Part shown: positions 5,460 to 9,394 of the stretch, in pieces
How the letters are laid out: each line of letters starts with the position of its first letter
How positions within the stretch are numbered: the stretch's first letter is position 1
DNA from: Comamonas sp.
Lineage (GTDB): Bacteria > Pseudomonadota > Gammaproteobacteria > Burkholderiales > Burkholderiaceae_C
DNA length: 9,394 nucleotides
NCBI GenBank assembly: GCA_019236485.1
Contig: JAFAIY010000029.1
Coordinates: forward strand, 1 to 9,394
Direction: 5' to 3'
The notes under the pieces: generated by a model
Database searches by the model: none
What the model saw: only the letters and a program-made list of their open reading frames with translations
What the model was told of the DNA's origin: nothing
Program-made: the position numbers and the translations under genes

Positions 5460-6778
5460 GCATGGACATTGTTTTCGCCGAGAAGCGCAATGATTTCTCG
5501 GACTCCAAGCAGCTGCTGCTGATCAAGAATGTGGCGCATGAACATCTGCTCACGCGGGTGGAAGAGCTGGGGGCGGTATTCGCCAAATGGTCTGCGGGCC
5601 GGGTGCGCCAGTTTGTGCAGCAGGAGCTGGAGCAGTTCGTGCGCCAGCAGCGCTTTCCCGTCAATGACGAAGAGGTGCAGTGGATCGCCCAGGCGCTGAA
5701 CAAGGAGCTGTCGGGTCTGGGGCCGCTGGATGATCTGATGGCCGATCCGGAGGTCGAGGATATTCTGATCAACGGCTACCAGCAGGTGTTTGTCTCGCGC
5801 AAAGGCGTGCTGCAGCAGGAGACTCTGCACTTCACCGACAACGCCCATGTGCTGCGCATAGTGCGCCGCATCATTTCGCCGCTGGGGCGCCGTTTGGACG
5901 AGTCTACTCCCATGGTGGATGCGCGCCTGCCCGATGGGGGGCGCATCAATGTGGTGATCGAGCCGCTGTCGCTGGACGGCCCCGCGGTCTCCATCCGCAA
6001 GTTCCGCAATGATCCGCTGCGCGTGCAGGACCTGGTCGAGTTTGGCACCATGGACGAAGGCATGGCCAGGCTGCTGGAACTGGCGGTGCGCGAGCGCTGC
6101 AATATTCTCATCAGCGGCGGCACCAGCTGCGGCAAGACCTCCATGCTCAATGCCATCGCCGGCTATATCCCCAAGGCCGAGCGCGTGGTGACGATAGAGG
6201 ACACGGCCGAGCTTAGCCTGCCTCACCCCCATGTGGTGCGCATGGAAAGCCGGCCAGGCGGTTTTGAAGGCGCAGGCGTGGTGTCTATCCGCGACCTGCT
6301 GCGCAACAGCCTGCGCATGCGCCCCGACCGCATCGTGGTGGGAGAGGTGCGCGGCTCCGAGGTGCTGGAGATGCTGCAGGCCATGAACACCGGCCATGAC
6401 GGCTCCATGGCCACGATTCACGCCAGTTCGCCGCGCGAATGCCTGCACCGTCTGGAAATGCTGGCGGGGTTTGCGGGCTTTCAGGGCAGCGAGGTGAGCC
6501 TGCGGCGCCAGATTGCCAACGCCCTGGACTTTATCGTGCAGATCAGCCGCCTGCCCAATGGCAAGCGCCGCATCACCTCGATCACCGAGGTGACCGGCAT
6601 CATCGATAGCGTGATCGCCACGCAGGAGCTGTACCGCCACGAGTTGCTGCCGCAGCCCGACGGCGAGGATCTGGAGCGCTGGACCACCCTGGGCCTGGTG
6701 CCGCATTCGCCCAAGCTGGCACGCTACCGCGCGGTGTTGCAGCATGCGGGCAACGCTGCGGGAGCGCGCCATGCCTAG
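5456..6778 (+). CDS. tadA: TadA/CpaF secretion ATPase of the Flp pilus
   Basis: A 440-residue hexameric ATPase of the type II/IV secretion family that powers Flp polymerisation at the cytoplasmic face, acting on the TadB/TadC platform. The N-terminal domain covers about 1-170 ([21 protein letters not shown] and [17 protein letters not shown]). Walker A is GGTSCGKTS (221-229, Lys227), where many CpaF proteins have GGTGSGKTT. The Asp box is [10 protein letters not shown] (244-253). Walker B is RIVVGEVRG (292-300, Glu297). The His box is [11 protein letters not shown] (313-323). All key residues are present, so the enzyme should be active. ATG 5456 overlaps the tadZ stop (ATGA) and has AGGAG at 5445-5449; ATG 5462 is a close alternative, and an upstream ATG at 5429 lacks this support. 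It overlaps tadB by 8 bases. Confidence 0.96.
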   Translation: MSMDIVFAEKRNDFSDSKQLLLIKNVAHEHLLTRVEELGAVFAKWSAGRVRQFVQQELEQFVRQQRFPVNDEEVQWIAQALNKELSGLGPLDDLMADPEVEDILINGYQQVFVSRKGVLQQETLHFTDNAHVLRIVRRIISPLGRRLDESTPMVDARLPDGGRINVVIEPLSLDGPAVSIRKFRNDPLRVQDLVEFGTMDEGMARLLELAVRERCNILISGGTSCGKTSMLNAIAGYIPKAERVVTIEDTAELSLPHPHVVRMESRPGGFEGAGVVSIRDLLRNSLRMRPDRIVVGEVRGSEVLEMLQAMNTGHDGSMATIHASSPRECLHRLEMLAGFAGFQGSEVSLRRQIANALDFIVQISRLPNGKRRITSITEVTGIIDSVIATQELYRHELLPQPDGEDLERWTTLGLVPHSPKLARYRAVLQHAGNAAGARHA

Positions 6779-7739
6779 CCATGCTTTTCTGCTGCTGAGC
6801 CTGGCCTTGCTGATCGTGGCCGCGGCCGTGGCCCTGTGGCTGTTTGCCAGCCGGCAGCAGCAAAACCGCAGGATGGCAGAGCATCTGCAGCGGAGTCTGG
6901 AAAAAAGCGCGGCCGCCGCGGCCGGGCTGACGGCGCGCGATGGCGCCGCCCCGGCTTTCGACGCCTCGGCCGCGGATGCCTTGCTGTCGCAGGAGCAGAA
7001 AGCCGGCTGGCCTGTTCCCGCGATCCTGGTCGGAGCCGTCGGCGCCAAGCCGTTTTATGGCGGGCTGGCGTCGATTGCGCTGGTGTTTCTGCTGGTCGGC
7101 GTGACAGCCGGCTGGCTGGCGGCCTGCGCCGCCCTGGTCGTGCTGTGCATAGGCTTCTTCTTTCTGCTGTTGGCGCGGGCCCAGAAATACCGCCGACAGC
7201 TGGTGCGGCAACTGCCGGCCTTTCTGGACAATATGGTGCGCCTGGTCACGCTGGGCAATGCCGTGCAGGCGGCGTTTCAGCTGGCGGCGGCCACGACCAA
7301 GGAGCCGCTGCAGCCGGTGATGGAAAAAGCCGCGAGCCTGACCCGCGCGGGCATGGATCTGGAAAATGCGATCGCCCAAATGGCGCGGCGTACGCAGCTC
7401 GACGAGCTGCATCTGCTGGCCGCCATATTGCGCATCAGCGTGCGCTACGGCGGGCGCGTGGATCTGCTGATGGAGCGCGTGGCCAACTTCATGCGCGACC
7501 GCGAACAGGCCGAGCTGGATTTGTCCGCCATGACGGCCGAGACACGCATGTCGGCCTGGGTGCTGAGCCTGCTGCCGATTGCCGTCTGCGGGCTCATCAT
7601 CTCCTTCAATGCGGGCTACTTTCTGCGCATGTGGGAGGACCCGAGCGGCCGCAACATCATCTGGGCCGCCGCCGCACTGCAGATGCTGGGCGTGGCACTG
7701 CTCTACCGCATGGCCAAGCTGGAAGAGGGGGCCGATTGA
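6771..7739 (+). CDS. tadB: TadB inner-membrane platform protein (T2SS F domain)
   Basis: A 322-residue polytopic protein that, with TadC, forms the inner-membrane platform for pilus assembly. A hydrophobic helix at 6-26 is followed by a charged cytoplasmic stretch, then a hydrophobic region at about 98-135 (GLASIALVFLLVGVTAG onward). The GspF/PilC-type domain covers about 145-275 (LVRQLPAFLDNMVRLVTLGN, PVMEKAASLTRAGMDLENAI, LRISVRYGGRVDLLMERVANFMRDREQAELDL). Two last membrane helices lie at about 262-281 and 296-312. ATG 6771 was chosen for its GGGAG site at 6760-6764; ATG 6744 would add nine residues inside tadA. The gene overlaps tadA by 8 bases and tadC by one (TGATG), consistent with balanced production of the platform partners. 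No sign of damage. Confidence 0.93.
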   Translation: MPSHAFLLLSLALLIVAAAVALWLFASRQQQNRRMAEHLQRSLEKSAAAAAGLTARDGAAPAFDASAADALLSQEQKAGWPVPAILVGAVGAKPFYGGLASIALVFLLVGVTAGWLAACAALVVLCIGFFFLLLARAQKYRRQLVRQLPAFLDNMVRLVTLGNAVQAAFQLAAATTKEPLQPVMEKAASLTRAGMDLENAIAQMARRTQLDELHLLAAILRISVRYGGRVDLLMERVANFMRDREQAELDLSAMTAETRMSAWVLSLLPIAVCGLIISFNAGYFLRMWEDPSGRNIIWAAAALQMLGVALLYRMAKLEEGAD

Positions 7740-8683
7740 TGGAGACCTGGCGCCTGCTTCTGCTATTGAGCGTGGCCTTGCTGGTGCTGGCGGCGCTGAT
7801 TGCAGCCGGCGCCATCGTCCATGTGCAGCAGCACCAAAAGCGTAGCAGCCAGGCGGTGCAGGCCGCGCTGGACCGCAGCGGCGTGGCGAGCGTGGCCGCC
7901 AGCAGCAAGCCGATGGAGATGCTGCGTTCCCTGAACGCGGGCGAGGCCCTGCCTCTGCATTGGCTCAACACCTCCTGGGGCAAGGCGCTGGTGGCGGGTG
8001 AAGACCGCGCCTTGCTGGGGCGCTGCGGCTGGGGCTCCACGCGGGCGCAGCTGCAGTATCTGCTGGCGCGCTGCGCCTGTGCGCTGCTGCTGCCCGTGCT
8101 GGCCGCCATGATGTTTTCACGCAGTCCCATGCTGGTGCTCTGGCTGTTTGCGGCGTTCACCGTGGGCTTTCTGCTGCCCAAGTGGGGGCTGCTGCGCGTG
8201 GCGGCGCGCCGCAAGGCCTGTGTGGCGCGCGAGCTGCCGCTGCTGGTGGACCTGCTGGGCCTGCTGCAGGGCACGGGCATGAGCCTGGATCAGACGCTGC
8301 AGGTCATAGGCTCCGATTTCGGCAATGTGATGCCCGTGCTCGCGCGCGAGGTGCAGCTGGCCAATCAACAGTACAGCCGCGGCAGCACGCGTGAGCGCGC
8401 GTTTGGCCGCATGAGCGAGGTCTACCAGAACGAAAACCTCGCGGGCCTGACCTCGTTGATGATCCAGATCGACAAATACGGTGGGGCGGTGCAGGAGCCG
8501 CTGCGCATCTTTGGCGACCGCCTGCGCGAGCAGCGCAAGGCCAAGATGAAAGAGCTGATAGGAAAGATCTCGGTCAAGATGACCGGCGTCATGGTGCTGA
8601 CGCTGCTGCCGGCCTTGATCATTGTTACTGCCGGACCCGGCTTTTTGGCCGTGATCCGGGCGTTGGGAGCCATGAACAAATGA
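7739..8683 (+). CDS. tadC: TadC inner-membrane platform protein (T2SS F domain)
   Basis: A 314-residue paralogue and partner of TadB in the pilus platform. A hydrophobic helix lies at 5-28, a hairpin of membrane segments at about 105-125 and 130-147, the F domain at about 160-285 (VARELPLLVDLLGLLQGTGMSLDQTLQ at its start, NENLAGLTSLMIQIDKYGGAVQEPLRIFGDRLREQRK later), and a last helix at about 282-305. KYGGAVQEPLR and RLREQRKAKM correspond to the segments conserved between the GspF-like repeats. The reading frame is also open far upstream through tadB, but the true start is clearly ATG 7739, which overlaps the tadB stop by one base. Its stop overlaps tadD by four bases. Length is normal for the family. 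Confidence 0.93.
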   Translation: METWRLLLLLSVALLVLAALIAAGAIVHVQQHQKRSSQAVQAALDRSGVASVAASSKPMEMLRSLNAGEALPLHWLNTSWGKALVAGEDRALLGRCGWGSTRAQLQYLLARCACALLLPVLAAMMFSRSPMLVLWLFAAFTVGFLLPKWGLLRVAARRKACVARELPLLVDLLGLLQGTGMSLDQTLQVIGSDFGNVMPVLAREVQLANQQYSRGSTRERAFGRMSEVYQNENLAGLTSLMIQIDKYGGAVQEPLRIFGDRLREQRKAKMKELIGKISVKMTGVMVLTLLPALIIVTAGPGFLAVIRALGAMNK

Positions 8684-9394
8684 CAAACAAAAGCCAAGTC
8701 TTGGGACTTCCGCTGGCGGCGCTGGCTGTCGCCGTGCTCTCGGGTTGCTCCGGCATGGGTGGCCTGATGGGACAGGGCCAGCCCGCGCTGTCGCCGGCGG
8801 CCAAGGCCGCGGCGGAGATGCCGCTGGAAAAAGAGCCTGTGGTCAACACCCAGGAGACTTATCTGGCGCTGGTCAGGCAGATGCAGGCCAAGTCGCTCTG
8901 GTATGCCTCCGTCGCGCATCTGGATGCTCTGGACAGGCAGTGGGGCGCTTCGGCCGAGTCGCGCCTGCTGCGCGCCGATGCTCTGCGCCAGGTGGGCCAG
9001 CCCGAGGCGGCGGCCGCCCTCTATCAGAGCCTGCTGGGCGGAGTCCATGACGGTGTCGCGCGCTACGGTCTGGGCCGCGTGGCGGCCGAGCAGGGGGATT
9101 TCGGCATGGCGGCCCAGCAGATGGAGCTGGCCAGACGCAGCAACCCGGTGAATCCGCGCCTGCTCACGGATCTGGGCTATGCCTATCTGCGTGCGCACGA
9201 TCTGAATGCGGCGCGCATTCCCTTGATGCAGGCCGCCCAGCTCAGCCCCGAGGACGCGCAGGCCAATGTCAATCTGAGCCTGTTCATGATGCTCAGCGGC
9301 CAGACCCCGCAGGCCGAGGAGTTCATGCGCCAGCGCAAACTGGATGCCCGGACCCAGCAGGCCGTGAGGGAGCAAGCCGGCGCATGGCAGCAGG
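8680..9394 (+). CDS. tadD: TadD TPR lipoprotein (3' end beyond the window)
   Basis: The first 238 residues are visible without a stop, and the gene continues past the right edge. A short hydrophobic signal ends in the lipobox LSGC (20-23), so Cys23 should be lipidated. Ser at the next position predicts sorting to the outer membrane rather than retention in the inner membrane. A Gly/Ala/Pro-rich linker is followed by tetratricopeptide-like repeats at about 94-120 (RLLRADALRQVGQPEAAAAL), 124-157 (RYGLGRVAAEQGDFGMAAQ), 158-191 (LLTDLGYAYLRAHDLNAAR) and 192-220. TadD is required for Flp pilus assembly in Aggregatibacter and is thought to act with the secretin, much like the PilF-type pilotins. 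ATG 8680 overlaps the tadC stop (ATGA). Being outer-membrane and TPR-bearing, it may take a pilotin-like role for RcpA; that is inference. Confidence 0.9.
   Translation, partial: MTNKSQVLGLPLAALAVAVLSGCSGMGGLMGQGQPALSPAAKAAAEMPLEKEPVVNTQETYLALVRQMQAKSLWYASVAHLDALDRQWGASAESRLLRADALRQVGQPEAAAALYQSLLGGVHDGVARYGLGRVAAEQGDFGMAAQQMELARRSNPVNPRLLTDLGYAYLRAHDLNAARIPLMQAAQLSPEDAQANVNLSLFMMLSGQTPQAEEFMRQRKLDARTQQAVREQAGAWQQ

Noticed and set aside
5426..7048. A 540-codon minus-strand open frame opposite tadA and the start of tadB
   Set aside because: Same low-information His/Gln/Ala/Arg-rich composition, no ribosome binding site or family signature, fully covered by real genes on the other strand.
6836..7738. 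An N-terminal extension of the tadC frame by about 300 codons through tadB
   Set aside because: The extension is Arg/Gly/Ala-rich and unlike any family, while ATG 7739 gives a TadC of normal length overlapping the tadB stop.
1..9394. Search for insertion sequences, tRNA genes, CRISPR repeats and integrase genes
   Set aside because: Nothing matching was seen: no transposase-like or integrase-like protein, no regularly spaced repeats, and no tRNA-like clover pattern recognised by eye.

Overview
The window carries a Flp/Tad (tight adherence, type IVc) pilus locus, all genes on the + strand. The organism is most likely a betaproteobacterium of the Burkholderiales, Comamonadaceae-like (Comamonas or Delftia are plausible). 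That is an inference from the GC-rich coding style, the protein sequences and the gene order flp-tadV-tadE-rcpC-rcpA-tadZ-tadA-tadB-tadC-tadD; no marker gene in the window proves it.

Layout. Positions 2-85 hold the last 27 codons of an unidentified upstream gene, closed by a clear intrinsic terminator at 127-154. About 350 bases of AT-rich leader follow (155-508). It holds a possible sigma-54 type promoter (276-291), a very T-rich tract, a small palindrome/direct-repeat cluster (404-426) and the strong ribosome binding site of the pilin gene. Then come the Flp major prepilin (509-679), the prepilin peptidase TadV/CpaA (686-1156), a TadE-like minor pseudopilin (1176-1709), RcpC/CpaB (1760-2746), the secretin RcpA/CpaC (2748-4106), the ParA/MinD-like localiser TadZ/CpaE (4122-5459), the secretion ATPase TadA/CpaF (5456-6778), the inner-membrane platform proteins TadB (6771-7739) and TadC (7739-8683), and the TPR lipoprotein TadD (8680 to the window end, incomplete).

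How they work together. TadV cleaves the leaders of Flp and the pseudopilin. TadA hydrolyses ATP and, with the TadB/TadC platform, polymerises Flp. TadZ is thought to place the machine in the cell. RcpA forms the outer-membrane channel, with RcpC as periplasmic partner and TadD as probable outer-membrane assembly lipoprotein. From rcpC onward most genes abut or overlap (8, 4 or 1 bases), so one polycistronic, translationally coupled operon is likely. Further genes (a second tadE, tadF or tadG) probably lie beyond the right edge.

The most notable features are an abrupt base-composition change inside tadE near position 1265 (about 39% GC before, well over 60% after), a TadZ P-loop lacking both characteristic lysines, no recognisable rcpB between rcpA and tadZ, and a pilin gene fused tightly to its peptidase gene without a visible terminator. 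I see no sign of a wholly new system: this is a well-known machine with some local peculiarities.
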